Shown: in pieces, positions 8,504-16,524 of the stretch
Layout of the letters: each line of letters begins with the position of its first letter
Position numbering within the stretch: position 1 is the stretch's first letter
NCBI GenBank assembly: GCA_035573715.1
Contig: DATLZZ010000022.1
Coordinates: 62,001 to 126,000, forward strand
Direction of reading: 5' to 3'
From: JACPRL01 sp035573715
GTDB taxonomy: Bacteria; Acidobacteriota; Terriglobia; Acidiferrales; 2-02-FULL-67-57
Length of the DNA stretch: 64,000 bases
Notes under the pieces: generated by a model
What the model was told of the DNA's origin: nothing
The model's input: only the letters and a program-made list of their open reading frames with translations
The model's database searches: none
Program-made: the position numbers and the translations under genes

Positions 8504-8860
8504 ATGTTCAGCCAGCAGGTGCTTGACCACTTTCAGAATCCGCGCAACGCGGGTGACCTCGACGGCGCGACCGCCACGGTCGAGCGCGCCAACCCCGTGT
8601 GCGGGGACGTGCTGCGGGTGGCGGCGCGCGTCGAAGCGGGCCGCGTGGTTGAGGCGCGCTTCAAGTGCTCGGGTTGCGTGCCGGCCATGGCCGCCGGCTC
8701 GGTGTTGACCGAACTGGTCAAAGGCCGGGGCGTGGAGGAGTTGAGCGGCATTACAGAGGGCGATGTAATTCAGGCCCTGGGCGGGCTCCCGCCCGCCAGC
8801 CGCCACGCTGCCCAGCTCGCCGTGGAGACGCTGCGCGCCTTGCGCCGCGCTCTGGCCTAG
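8504..8860 (+). CDS. IscU/NifU-N-like protein lacking the third scaffold cysteine
   Basis: A protein of 118 aa with the fold-defining motifs of Fe-S scaffold proteins: HFQNPRNAG, NPVCGD (Cys33, Asp35) and FKCSGCVPAMAAGS (Cys58). The third cluster ligand of IscU, the Cys in the HCS motif, is replaced: the local sequence is SRHAAQLA with Ala102. It therefore probably cannot act as a normal scaffold, though Cys33 and Cys58 could still bind metal. It is divergent from the radical SAM gene with 69 nt between starts, which suggests a shared Fe-S context. The stop is 41 nt before the kinase start. Confidence 0.85.
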   Translation: MFSQQVLDHFQNPRNAGDLDGATATVERANPVCGDVLRVAARVEAGRVVEARFKCSGCVPAMAAGSVLTELVKGRGVEELSGITEGDVIQALGGLPPASRHAAQLAVETLRALRRALA

Positions 8861-8888
8861 TTGAAAGTTTTCCGCCGTTCGATATAGA
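8861..8888 (+). promoter_or_regulatory. Sigma70-like promoter of the kinase gene
   Basis: TTGAAA at 8861-8866, a 16-nt spacer and TATAGA at 8883-8888. The predicted start of transcription (about 8895) is only about 7 nt from the ATG at 8902, and no ribosome site is present. Confidence 0.5.
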
Positions 8889-8901
8889 CTGGGCGCTCTT
8901 C

Positions 8902-11043
8902 ATGGTTGGTCAGACAATCTCTCATTACCGGATTACCGCCAAGCTGGGTGAAGGCGGGATGGGCGCCGTCTACCGCGCCGAGGACGTGAAGCTGCAGCGC
9001 GAAGTAGCGCTGAAATTCCTGCCGGGCGACCTCGCCGCCGACCCCGACGCGCGCAAGCGGCTGGTGAAGGAAGCGCGGGCGGCCTCGCGGCTCAACCATC
9101 CCAACATCGGCGTCATCTACGAAGTCAACGACGAGGGCGACCTGCCTTTCATCGCCATGGAACTGGTGAAGGGCGAGAGCCTGAAGCAGATACTGCAGCG
9201 CGGCGCCCTGCGCCCCGAGCAACTGCTGGGGATTGTCCGCCAGATTGCCGACGGCCTCCACGAAGCCCATCAGGCCGGGGTGCTGCACCGCGACATCAAG
9301 CCCGCCAACGTCATGGTGGATTCAAGCGGACGGGCCAAGATTCTGGATTTCGGCATCGCGGTGCTGACCGAGCGGCAGCGGGATGCCGGCGAGACAGCGG
9401 AGAACTTCGTCACCCGCACGGCCACGCAAGCCAGCACGGCCGGCACGGTGCCCTACATGGCGCCGGAGCAGTTGCGGGGCGAGAGCCCCGACACGCGCAC
9501 TGACATCTTTGCCTTCGGCGTCCTGTTGTACGAGTGTTTGAGCGGGCGGCTGCCGTTCCGGGGCGACACGGCGATTGATACTCTGCACGCCATCCTGCAC
9601 GAGACGCCAGCGACGCTGCGGCGCATCGCCCCCAGCGTGCCGCCGGCCTGGGAGCAGTTGACCGACCGTTGCCTGGCGAAGGCCCCCTCGCAGCGCGTGC
9701 AGTCGATGAGCGAAGTGCTGCAACTCCTCGACCGCATCGAAGCCGCCCCGGCCGAGAGCGAAGAGAAGTCCCTGGCAGTTCTCTATTTCGAGAATCTGAG
9801 CGGCAACAAGGAAGACGAATACTTCCGCGACGGCATCACCGAAGACGTCATCACCGACCTGTCGAAGATCAAGGAGTTGCGCGTCTTTCCGCGCTCGGCG
9901 GTGCTGGCCTACCGCGACAAGCCGGTGACGGCGCCGCAGGTGGGCCAGCAGCTCAACGCCGCCTACGTGCTGGAGGGCAGCCTGCGGCGCGCCGGCAACC
10001 GGCTGCGGCTGACCGCGCAACTCATCGAGACCCGCAGCGGCCACTCGGTCTGGGCGGAGCGCTACGACCGTCAGATGGAAGACGTCTTCGCCATTCAGGA
10101 CGAGCTGGCGCAGAACATCGCCCGCGCGCTGCAGGTGATGCTGACCGAGCGCGAGAAGCGCGCCATCCAGAAGGCGCCCACGGCCGACGTGCGCGCCTAC
10201 GACTACTACCTGCGCGGGCGGCAGTTCTTCTACCAGTTCCGCAAGAAGGGTTTCGAGTTTGCCCGCCAGATGTTCAACCGCGCCATTCAGATTGACCCGC
10301 GCTACGCCCGCGCTTACGCCGGCATCGCCGACTGCTGCTCGTTCCTCTACACCTACTGGCACGCGACAGAGATCTACCTGAAGGACGCCGACGAATTCAG
10401 CCGCAAGGCCCTGGAGCTCGATGCCGAACTGGCCGAAGCCCACGCCTCCCGCGGCATGGCGCTCTCACTCAACAAACGCTTCGAGGAGGCAGCCAAGCAC
10501 TTTGAAACCGCCATCCAACTGAACCCGCGGCTGTACGAGGCCTACTACTTCTACGCCCGGGCGCGGTTCTCCGAGGGCAAGCTGGAGGAGGCGGCGCGGC
10601 TGTTCGAGAAATCGAGCGAGGTCAATCCGGACGACTACCAGTCGCTGGGATTGGTGACCAGCGTCTACAACGGCCTGGGTCGTCCGCAGGATGCCGAGCG
10701 CGCCCGGCGGAAGTCTTTGGAAGTGATTGAGCGACAGCTCGAGATGCATCCCGACGACGCCCGCGCGCTGTATCTGGGCGCCGGCGCCTTGGCGCAACTG
10801 GGACAACGCGAGCGCGCCCTGGAGTGGTGCAAGCGTGCCCTGGCGATTGATCCCGAAGACACGGGCATCCTCTACAACGTTGCCTGCGCCTATGCCAATC
10901 TGGGCTTGATCGACGAAGCGCTGAAATGCCTGGAGAACGCGGTCGACTTCGGGTTCGGCCACAAGGCCTGGATCGAGCACGATACCGACCTCGACCCGCT
11001 GCGCAGCCGCCCGCGCTTCCAGGCCGTCCTGGCGCGACTCTAG
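8902..11043 (+). CDS. Ser/Thr protein kinase with TolB-like domain and TPR repeats
   Basis: A soluble Hanks-type kinase of 713 aa. Residues about 9-275 form the kinase domain: Gly loop LGEGGMGAVY (15-24), Lys38, catalytic HRDIKPANV (Asp131), DFG Asp149 and MAPEQL. Residues about 285-410 match the TolB-N/FlgO-like module seen in bacterial kinases and adenylate cyclases (SLAVLYFENLSGN, GITEDVITDLSK, YVLEGSLRR). The rest is TPR repeats, such as AIQLNPRLYEAYYFYAR, used for protein contacts. No membrane segment is present, unlike PknB. This architecture is common in Acidobacteria. ATG at 8902 begins the domain exactly; upstream in-frame sequence belongs to the overlapping IscU-like gene in another frame. 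Confidence 0.93.
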   Translation: MVGQTISHYRITAKLGEGGMGAVYRAEDVKLQREVALKFLPGDLAADPDARKRLVKEARAASRLNHPNIGVIYEVNDEGDLPFIAMELVKGESLKQILQRGALRPEQLLGIVRQIADGLHEAHQAGVLHRDIKPANVMVDSSGRAKILDFGIAVLTERQRDAGETAENFVTRTATQASTAGTVPYMAPEQLRGESPDTRTDIFAFGVLLYECLSGRLPFRGDTAIDTLHAILHETPATLRRIAPSVPPAWEQLTDRCLAKAPSQRVQSMSEVLQLLDRIEAAPAESEEKSLAVLYFENLSGNKEDEYFRDGITEDVITDLSKIKELRVFPRSAVLAYRDKPVTAPQVGQQLNAAYVLEGSLRRAGNRLRLTAQLIETRSGHSVWAERYDRQMEDVFAIQDELAQNIARALQVMLTEREKRAIQKAPTADVRAYDYYLRGRQFFYQFRKKGFEFARQMFNRAIQIDPRYARAYAGIADCCSFLYTYWHATEIYLKDADEFSRKALELDAELAEAHASRGMALSLNKRFEEAAKHFETAIQLNPRLYEAYYFYARARFSEGKLEEAARLFEKSSEVNPDDYQSLGLVTSVYNGLGRPQDAERARRKSLEVIERQLEMHPDDARALYLGAGALAQLGQRERALEWCKRALAIDPEDTGILYNVACAYANLGLIDEALKCLENAVDFGFGHKAWIEHDTDLDPLRSRPRFQAVLARL

Positions 11044-11071
11044 ACTCTCTCCGCTACCCCACCCTCGCTTT

Positions 11072-11120
11072 TCATTCCGAGCGTGGGCTCCGCTCCGCGG
11101 AGCCCACCCGAGGAATCTGC
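11072..11120. repeat. Dispersed repeat family A (TCATTCCGAGC..CGAGGAATCTGC)
   Basis: The outer arms TCATTCCGAGC and CGAGGAATCTGC enclose a perfect hairpin. Related copies occur at 16124-16172, 31142-31179 and, inverted and interrupted, 44435-44494. All are intergenic. Confidence 0.6.
11083..11107. terminator. Hairpin between convergent genes
   Basis: Perfect 11-bp arms (GTGGGCTCCGC and GCGGAGCCCAC) with a 3-nt loop lie between the kinase gene and the convergent 63-aa gene. There is no long T-run, so terminator activity in either direction is inferred from position. Confidence 0.5.
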
Positions 11121-11136
11121 TTTTCTGGGTTTGCCC

Positions 11137-11328
11137 TTAGAACTTCTCGCGCTCGGGCATGACGACCACCTGCCAGGGCGGCGGATACTTCTTGCGGTAC
11201 TCCGCCAGCACCTGGTCGGCGGTGGTGCCGGCGGGCTTTTCAATCCAGCCGCGGAACTCCGGGTTCCAGTGGTCGTAGCCGACCACGGTCACGAGGAAGC
11301 GCTTGGCGTTTTTGTCCTTGGCGGTCAT
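11137..11328 (-). CDS. Small hypothetical protein (63 aa)
   Basis: A 63-aa soluble protein with the core FLVTVVGYDHWNPEFRGW and a C-terminal WQVVVMPEREKF. Codon use is like its neighbours. The plus-strand frames across it are low in complexity, so this strand is preferred. No family is recognised. It ends 30 nt beyond the shared hairpin and begins 47 nt from the stop of the DUF1232 gene, pointing the same way. Confidence 0.55.
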   Translation of the reverse strand: MTAKDKNAKRFLVTVVGYDHWNPEFRGWIEKPAGTTADQVLAEYRKKYPPPWQVVVMPEREKF

Positions 11329-11375
11329 TGTTCCGGGGCGGCTATTCTCCGACTAATCGGGGCGCGACGCAAGGG

Positions 11376-11798
11376 CTAGGTTCGCGCCGAGGAGGCGCGC
11401 AGGCGCTTGCTCGACCGGGCCGCGGCCGCCTCGCCGGCTTCCACGGCGCGGCCGTAGAGCAGGGCGCGCAGCCGCGCCGGAATCCAGCGCGCCGTCTGGC
11501 GCGCCAGCCATTGCAGGTTGCGCAGGGTGGTTGGGCTGCCGCTCCAGTGATCGAGCAGGATGTCGTCGTCAATCTGATTGAGCACGCCGTCGACAAAGAG
11601 CAGCAGCGCCACCGCGTCGTCGAGTTGCCCCAGCACGGGGATGAAGCCGGGAATCAAGTCCCAGGGCGAGGCCAGATAAACCGCCAGCCCGCCCAGCGCC
11701 AGCTTAGTGCGCAGCGGCACGCGCTTGTCGGCGGCCAGCTTTGGCACCAGCAGCGCCACCCGCGGCAGCGCCAGCAACGCTTCCTTCATCATTCCCAT
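11376..11798 (-). CDS. DUF1232 / YkvA-family membrane protein
   Basis: A 140-aa protein with the DUF1232 signature YLASPWDLIPGFIPVLGQLDDAV (about 41-63; two hydrophobic stretches around the SPWDLIP core). DUF1232 proteins are small membrane-associated proteins of unknown role. The C-terminal 30 residues are Ala/Arg/Ser-rich and probably disordered. The start is ATG at 11798, with a weak GACAAT -10-like box 8 nt upstream. It lies 13 nt after the MocA-like gene on the same strand. Confidence 0.85.
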   Translation of the reverse strand: MGMMKEALLALPRVALLVPKLAADKRVPLRTKLALGGLAVYLASPWDLIPGFIPVLGQLDDAVALLLFVDGVLNQIDDDILLDHWSGSPTTLRNLQWLARQTARWIPARLRALLYGRAVEAGEAAAARSSKRLRASSART

Positions 11799-11811
11799 CG
11801 CGAGCTATTGT

Positions 11812-12411
11812 CTAGCCGGGCGGGGACATTTGCAAAACCTTTTCATAGGCGGCGGGGTCGTTGATGTTGAGCACCACGCCTTCCTCGTCGGTCGGCACTT
11901 CGAGGACCTCGGCGGCATGTTGGCGCACTACATGGCGGGCGCCGACTTCCGGCGGGGCGGTGCGCAGCTCCTCAAAAAGTGTGGCGGCGAAAAGCACCGG
12001 ATGCCCTCGACGGCCCTGGTAGGTCGGCAGCACGATGGGCTTGCGGCTGGCGCGAAATCTTTCGAGGAGGGTTTGAATCAGGCGGCTGGAAACGCAAGGA
12101 TGATCCACCAAACAGATGACAGCCGCTTCGACCTCGCGGGGCAGGGAATCGAGTCCGGCGAGGAGCGAGGAGAGCATGCCGCGGTCCCAGGCGGGGTTGA
12201 CCACGACCTCGCCCGCGCCGTAGTGGATGCGCTTCTGCACTTCTGCGGCGTTGGCGCCCAGCACCGCGCGCAGCGGTGCTGCGCCCGCAGTCTTGAGCGC
12301 CGTCATCAGGTGCTCGAGAAAGGTGTAGTTGCCCCAGCGCAGCAGCGCCTTGTCCTCGCCCATCCGCGACGACGCCCCCGCTGCGAGAACGATTCCAGCG
12401 ATGGACTGCAT
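11812..12411 (-). CDS. MocA/MobA-like nucleotidyltransferase (molybdenum cofactor)
   Basis: A 199-aa protein beginning with the nucleotide-binding signature GIVLAAGASSRMGEDKALL, typical of MocA/MobA and CoxI-associated cytidylyl or guanylyl transferases. Other family blocks are NPAWDRGMLSSL, CLVDHP (metal-binding Asp) and GRRGHPVLF. MocA adds CMP to molybdopterin to form the MCD cofactor of xanthine-dehydrogenase-type enzymes. Its presence one cluster away from xdhC-like 13545-14408, and in the same window as a CoxSLM operon, fits a role in maturing that enzyme. The start at 12411 lacks a clear ribosome site. Confidence 0.85.
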   Translation of the reverse strand: MQSIAGIVLAAGASSRMGEDKALLRWGNYTFLEHLMTALKTAGAAPLRAVLGANAAEVQKRIHYGAGEVVVNPAWDRGMLSSLLAGLDSLPREVEAAVICLVDHPCVSSRLIQTLLERFRASRKPIVLPTYQGRRGHPVLFAATLFEELRTAPPEVGARHVVRQHAAEVLEVPTDEEGVVLNINDPAAYEKVLQMSPPG

Positions 12412-12448
12412 GGCGCGTGATGCGCGAGGCCTTTGTGCCCAGTGACGG

Positions 12449-12946
12449 CTAGCCTTGCTGGCCGCTCTGGGCGGCCATTTCGGCCATCCACTTCCTGGAG
12501 CGCTCCGCCAGCTCCTCGGGGCTCACGTCTTCCTTGTGGGTGGCGATGGCCCAGACGTGGCCGAAGGGATCGGTGACCTGCGACCAACGGTCGCCCCAGA
12601 ACATGTCGGCGGGCTCCATGTTGGCGGTGGCGCCGGCCTTGACCGCGCGCTTGAAGACACGGTCGCAGTTGCGAACGTAGAGCACCACCCGCGAGCCGGA
12701 GCCGCCGATGGTCTTAGGCGAGAGCGCCATGGGCGGGAACTCGTCGCTCAGCATGATGATGGTGTTGCCGATCTTGAGCTCGGCGTGGGCCACGCCGCCA
12801 TCCGGCATGTCCATGCGCATAATCTCCTTAGCGTTGAAGGCCTTCTTGTAAAAATCAATCGCCTTGGCGCAGCCGGCGAGGGTGAGGGCGATGTTGGCGG
12901 TTCGGAAACCCTTCGGGACTGCCTTCACTTTCGGTGCATCAGCCAT
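12449..12946 (-). CDS. VOC-family (glyoxalase/PhnB-like) protein
   Basis: A 165-aa protein of the vicinal oxygen chelate superfamily, PhnB-like type: ANIALTLAGCAKAIDFYKKAF at the start, GNTIIMLSDEFP in the middle, and VTDPFGHVWAIATH near the end, where His and Glu/Asp usually bind metal. The C-terminal helix (SPEELAERSRKWMAEM) is typical of PhnB-like proteins. The substrate is unknown. ATG at 12946 has an excellent ribosome site, AAGGAGAT. It lies 28 nt downstream of the cupin gene, so the two are probably co-transcribed. Confidence 0.87.
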   Translation of the reverse strand: MADAPKVKAVPKGFRTANIALTLAGCAKAIDFYKKAFNAKEIMRMDMPDGGVAHAELKIGNTIIMLSDEFPPMALSPKTIGGSGSRVVLYVRNCDRVFKRAVKAGATANMEPADMFWGDRWSQVTDPFGHVWAIATHKEDVSPEELAERSRKWMAEMAAQSGQQG

Positions 12947-12974
12947 GGGAATCTCCTTTTGGTTTGGGTGCGGA

Positions 12975-13343
12975 CTAAATCCGTTCCAGCACCGGCAGGG
13001 TGCGCTCGTTCTGCACGTTGCCGGTGTTGAGCGTGGTGCGGGGCTCGAACAGCACGACCTCGACTTCCTCGTCGGCCACGGGCAGGTGTTCGACCCCGCG
13101 GGGAATGATAACAAATTCGCCGGGATCGAGGGTGATTTCGCGGTCACGCAGCTTCATTCGCAGCGCGCCCCGCACCACCAGGAACATCTCGTCTTCGTTT
13201 TCGTGGTGGTGCCAGACGAACTCGCCCTTGAACTTCACCAGCTTGACGTAGCTGTCGTTCACCTCGCCCACAATCTTCGGCTTCCAGTGCTCGGAGAAGC
13301 GCGCGAACTTCTCCGCGAGATTTACTTTTTCGATCGCTGGCAT
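12975..13343 (-). CDS. Cupin-domain protein
   Basis: A 122-aa single-domain cupin. Motif 1 is visible as WHHHENEDEMFLVVRGALRM (three His and a Glu as metal ligands) and motif 2 as PGEFVIIPRGVEHLP (His). The ligand or reaction is unknown; small cupins of this type include sugar-phosphate isomerase-like and dioxygenase-like proteins. The ribosome site AAGGAAC before ATG 13343 is good. The gene heads a two-gene unit with the VOC gene. Confidence 0.87.
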   Translation of the reverse strand: MPAIEKVNLAEKFARFSEHWKPKIVGEVNDSYVKLVKFKGEFVWHHHENEDEMFLVVRGALRMKLRDREITLDPGEFVIIPRGVEHLPVADEEVEVVLFEPRTTLNTGNVQNERTLPVLERI

Positions 13344-13445
13344 AACTGTTCCTTTCCGGCTGCGGAAACCTTGGATGCTGCCTTTGTCCCTCGCGCCCGC
13401 CCGTTCCGTGCGGGCGCTCGGGACGAGAAGGGTTGGGTGGCTTTC

Positions 13446-13540
13446 GGCGGGGTTGAAACCCCGCCCTTCCCAATCTCTTAGGGAGGTCAGCCCTTCAGGG
13501 CCGACACCAATGTCGCCCCTGCCGTGCGGCTTTAGCCGCT
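13446..13540. repeat. Palindromic repeat family C (copy 1)
   Basis: A run of three hairpins: GGCGGGGTT/AACCCCGCC (13446-13465), GCCCTT..GGGC (13490-13501), and GCGGC-TTTA-GCCGC (13527-13540) followed by TGAGGTCA. The same outer hairpins, with the first in opposite orientation, occur at 31214-31280. The last hairpin lies just after the stop of the XdhC-like gene and may act as its terminator. Confidence 0.6.
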
Positions 13541-13544
13541 GAGG

Positions 13545-14408
13545 TCATCCTGGGTTGCTTCTTGGGCCAAAGACTGCGGGCCTGCCTGCCGCAGGCAGGG
13601 TTTCGTCTTCGCCGGGGTGCGACTTGCTCAAGGGCACGGCCGCGTGGCGGCGCACGGCGATCATCTCAGCCACGATGCTCACGGCAATCTCTTCCGGTGT
13701 CAGCGCCCCGATCTCAAGCCCGATGGGAGCGTGCACGCGGTCGAGGGTCTCGCGCGGCACGCCCTCTTCCTGCAAGAGCTTGAAGAGCGAAATCACCTTG
13801 CGCTTGCTGCCGATGAGGCCCACGTAGCGGGCGCGGGTGGTGAGCGCCCAGCGCAGCACCCGCAGGTCGTCCTTGTGGCCGCGAGTGGTGATGACGACGT
13901 AGGAGAACTCGGTGAGGTCGAGCCTGGGAAAAATCTTTTCCCACTCGTCGGCGTGGATTTCGGCGGCGTCGGGGAACCGGGCGGGGTTGGCAAACTGCGG
14001 CCGGTCGTCGCAGGCGACGATGGAGAAGCCGGCCAGCGCGGCGATTTTGGCGGTGGCCTGGCCGACGTGCCCGGCGCCGAAAATATAGCAGGTGGGCTGG
14101 GCGAGAATCGGTTCGATGAAAATTTCCAGCGTGCCGCCGCAGGTGAGCCCGATGTCGTAGCGGGGGTCGGCGTTCAAATTGAAAGTCAGCTTGCGCGGCT
14201 TTTCCTGCTCCATCACCTCGCGGGCCGCCGACCAGACTTCGGCCTCGACGCAGCCGCCGCCCACGGTGCCGAAAATGGAGCCGTCGTCGCGCACCAGCAT
14301 TTTCGAGGCCTGGAAGCTGGGGATGGAGCCCTGGGTGTGGACGATGGTGGCGAGCGCCGCCTTGCGCCCCTGCCGCCGCAGTTTGATGAGCTCCTCGTAG
14401 ATGTCCAT
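13545..14408 (-). CDS. XdhC/CoxI-family molybdenum hydroxylase maturation protein
   Basis: A 287-aa protein. The N-terminal XdhC/CoxI domain has GSIPSFQASKMLV and GTVGGGCVEAEVW. A linker LTCGGTLEIFIEP leads to a Rossmann-like XdhC_C domain (YIFGAGHVGQATAKIAALAGF, about 108-128; RARYVGLIGSKRK). XdhC binds molybdopterin, promotes its sulfuration and inserts it into xanthine dehydrogenase-type enzymes. The Mo-hydroxylase operon 19 kb downstream is the natural client. The last 20 residues (after the PEEIAVSIVAEMIAVRR helix) are variable and run into repeat-like sequence. It is divergent from the dehydrogenase at 14534. Confidence 0.9.
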   Translation of the reverse strand: MDIYEELIKLRRQGRKAALATIVHTQGSIPSFQASKMLVRDDGSIFGTVGGGCVEAEVWSAAREVMEQEKPRKLTFNLNADPRYDIGLTCGGTLEIFIEPILAQPTCYIFGAGHVGQATAKIAALAGFSIVACDDRPQFANPARFPDAAEIHADEWEKIFPRLDLTEFSYVVITTRGHKDDLRVLRWALTTRARYVGLIGSKRKVISLFKLLQEEGVPRETLDRVHAPIGLEIGALTPEEIAVSIVAEMIAVRRHAAVPLSKSHPGEDETLPAAGRPAVFGPRSNPG

Positions 14409-14533
14409 GTCTGTTTAGGCTACGCTTCGCCTTCTCTGCTTGTCAACGCTCAATCGTTTTTCGGTTTTCGATTTTTCTTTTTCGGTGCTAGAGTAGCTGC
14501 TTCCCAACGCTCTTCCTCCAACCGGAGGTGCTG

Positions 14534-15562
14534 ATGAAGGCCATCGTTTTTGAAAAGCACGGCGGGCCGGAAGTGCTGCGCTACACGGAGGTGGCGGAGC
14601 CGAAGCTCGGCCAGGGGGAGGTGCTGGTGCGGGTGCGAGCGTGCGCACTCAACCACCTCGACCTGTGGGTGCGCAAGGGCCTGCCGGGGGTGCAGATTCC
14701 CATGCCGCACATTCCCGGCAGCGACATCGCCGGCGAAGTCGCCAAAGTGGGCGAAGGCGTGACGCGCACCAAAGTCGGGCAGAAGGTGGTGCTGGCGCCG
14801 GGGCTTTCGTGCGGCGCGTGCGACGCCTGCCTCGCCGGGCTCGACAACCAGTGCCGCCGCTACACCATTTTTGGCTACATGGTCGACGGCGGCTGCGCCG
14901 AGTACGTGCGCGCGCCGGAGCGCAATGTGCTGCCCATGCCGTCGCCGCTCGCCTTTGAAGACGCCGCCGCGGTGCCGCTGGTTTTTTTGACTGCGTGGCA
15001 CATGCTGATGACGCGCGCCGCCTTGCGCGCCGGGGAAGACGTTCTGGTGCTGGGCGCGGGCAGCGGCATCGGCAGCGCCGCGATTCAGATTGCCAGGCTC
15101 GCCGGGGCGCGCGTTATCGCCACGGCGGGCTCGGATGAAAAGTTGAAGCAGGCGCGCGCGCTGGGCGCCGATGAGACGATCAATCACTCCAAGCAGGACA
15201 TCGCCGAAGAAGCCAGGCGCCTGACGGCGAAGCGCGGCGTGGACGTGGTCTTTGAGCACGTCGGCGCCGCCACCTGGGAGAAGAGCCTGGCGAGCCTGGC
15301 GCCCGCGGGTCGGCTGGTGACTTGCGGGGCGACGACGGGCCCGGAGGTGAAGATTGATATCCGACGGCTGTTCGTCCATCAGTGGTCGCTGCTGGGCAGC
15401 TACATGGGCACGCGCGGCGAGCTGGTGGCGGTGCTGAAGCTGGTCGAGCAGGGCAAGCTCCGGCCGGTGGTGGACAAGATTTTCCCGCTGGCGGAAGCCG
15501 CCAGCGCCCACGAGCACCTCGAACGCCGCGAACAATTCGGCAAAGTGGTGCTGCGCGTTTAG
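14534..15562 (+). CDS. Zinc-type alcohol dehydrogenase / quinone reductase (MDR family)
   Basis: A 342-aa medium-chain dehydrogenase/reductase. The catalytic half has CALNHLDLWVR, PGSDIAGEVAKVG and the structural zinc site CGACDACLAGLDNQC (four Cys). The NADPH-binding half has VLGAGSGIGSAAIQIA. The substrate is probably a quinone or unsaturated carbonyl/alcohol; the sequence does not decide. I chose ATG at 14534 because GGAGG lies 5 nt before it. An extended -10 box TGC-TAGAGT (14486-14494) is upstream. The gene ends 44 nt before nuoB. Confidence 0.9.
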   Translation: MKAIVFEKHGGPEVLRYTEVAEPKLGQGEVLVRVRACALNHLDLWVRKGLPGVQIPMPHIPGSDIAGEVAKVGEGVTRTKVGQKVVLAPGLSCGACDACLAGLDNQCRRYTIFGYMVDGGCAEYVRAPERNVLPMPSPLAFEDAAAVPLVFLTAWHMLMTRAALRAGEDVLVLGAGSGIGSAAIQIARLAGARVIATAGSDEKLKQARALGADETINHSKQDIAEEARRLTAKRGVDVVFEHVGAATWEKSLASLAPAGRLVTCGATTGPEVKIDIRRLFVHQWSLLGSYMGTRGELVAVLKLVEQGKLRPVVDKIFPLAEAASAHEHLERREQFGKVVLRV

Positions 15563-15591
15563 CCACGAAGACACAAAGATACAAAGAAAGG

Positions 15592-15600
15592 TGAGATAAT
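15592..15600 (+). promoter_or_regulatory. Extended -10 box of nuoB
   Basis: TGA-GATAAT ends exactly 7 nt before the A of the nuoB ATG (15607), so the transcript could begin at the start codon. No good -35 element is seen. Confidence 0.4.
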
Positions 15601-15606
15601 GAGCGC

Positions 15607-16116
15607 ATGAAAGGGAACGGCGAGCACGAGCTGGCGACCGAGCAGGGCCTCATCCTGACCACGCTCGACCAGGCCATCAACTGGGCCCGCAAGTCCTCCA
15701 TCTGGCCGATGACCTTCGGGCTGGCCTGCTGCGCCATTGAGATGATGTCGATGAGCGCGTCGCGGTTCGACATCGCCCGCTTCGGCGCCGAGGTCTTTCG
15801 CGCCTCGCCGCGCCAGGCCGACCTGATGATCGTCGCCGGGCGCGTCTCGCAGAAGATGGCGCCGATTGTGCGCCGGCTGTGGGAGCAGATGCCCGAGCCC
15901 AAGTGGGTGATCTCGATGGGCGCCTGCGCGACTTCGGGCGGCGTCTTCAACAACTATGCCCTGGTGCAGGGCGTGAACCAGATCATTCCCGTTGACGTCT
16001 ACGTACCCGGCTGCCCGCCGCGGCCGGAGTCGCTCATCTTCGCCATCATGCAGCTCCAGAAAAAAATCCAGCAGGAGCGCGGCAGCTTCCTCCGCACCCT
16101 CAACCTCGCCAAATAG
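15607..16116 (+). CDS. nuoB: NADH-quinone oxidoreductase subunit B
   Basis: A 169-aa protein carrying cluster N2 of respiratory complex I. All four ligands are present with the canonical spacing: Cys41-Cys42 (FGLACCAIEMM), Cys107 (GACATSGG) and Cys136 (PGCPPRPE). The blocks FDIARFGAEVFRASPRQAD and VDVYVPGCPP are typical. No other nuo gene is in the window, so this is a lone copy, either split off from the main operon or a second paralog. The start codon sits 7 nt after a -10 box. Confidence 0.95.
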   Translation: MKGNGEHELATEQGLILTTLDQAINWARKSSIWPMTFGLACCAIEMMSMSASRFDIARFGAEVFRASPRQADLMIVAGRVSQKMAPIVRRLWEQMPEPKWVISMGACATSGGVFNNYALVQGVNQIIPVDVYVPGCPPRPESLIFAIMQLQKKIQQERGSFLRTLNLAK

Positions 16117-16123
16117 TCAGTCT

Positions 16124-16172
16124 GTCAGTCCGAGCGCTCTCGATGAAATCGGGGCGAAGTCGAGGAACCTGC
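16124..16172. repeat. Dispersed repeat family A (copy 2)
   Basis: GTCAGTCCGAGC at the left and CGAGGAACCTGC at the right match the outer arms of the copies at 11072-11120 and 31142-31179. The centre differs. Confidence 0.5.
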
Positions 16173-16192
16173 TTGCCCCAGAAACAAACCGG

Positions 16193-16214
16193 CCCACGAG
16201 CAGAAGCTCGTGGG
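16193..16214. terminator. Hairpin between convergent nuoB and KOW-like gene
   Basis: CCCACGAGC (16193-16201) pairs perfectly with GCTCGTGGG (16206-16214) across an AGAA loop. Its position between two convergent genes suggests a bidirectional terminator. No T-tract follows. Confidence 0.5.
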
Positions 16215-16236
16215 GCGGTGGGAGGAATCGGGAACT

Positions 16237-16458
16237 CTACTTGGCGCTTTTGGCCTTTCGTCGCGTGCGACGCGGCTTGGCTTCGCGCCGCGGCACCTTC
16301 TCGTCGGTGAGCTCCAGCACCACCATCGAGGTCACAAACTTCTTGGTGCCGTGCTCGACGAAATCAATCGTGGTGCGGTCTTCATCCGACGCCACTATCG
16401 TCCCCAATCCATACTGGCCGTGCTTCACGTTCACGCCTTCATCGAAAGTCGTCGCCAC
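16237..16458 (-). CDS. Small KOW/Tudor-like protein resembling the UvrD C-terminal domain
   Basis: A 73-aa protein. The core GVNVKHGQYGLGTIVASDED..TTIDFVEHGTKKFVTSMVVLE matches the beta-barrel found at the C-terminus of UvrD/PcrA helicases and in CarD-like proteins (pattern V-x-H-x2-[FY]-G-x-G-x-V). The tail is strongly basic (RREAKPRRTRRKAK), suggesting nucleic-acid or RNA polymerase contact. The start is GTG at 16458, supported by GAGGAGG 4 nt upstream. A role in transcription or repair coupling is inference. Confidence 0.78.
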   Translation of the reverse strand: MATTFDEGVNVKHGQYGLGTIVASDEDRTTIDFVEHGTKKFVTSMVVLELTDEKVPRREAKPRRTRRKAKSAK

Positions 16459-16524
16459 AAAACCTCCTCAGGAATCAGAGCACGAAGCACTCGTTTAGAT
16501 GCGGCGAAGGTCTGGCCCGATGCT

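Noticed and set aside
8435..8806. Longer N-terminus for the radical SAM protein
   Set aside because: The extra 124 codons overlap the divergent IscU-like gene and are not protein-like; homology starts at ATG 8434.
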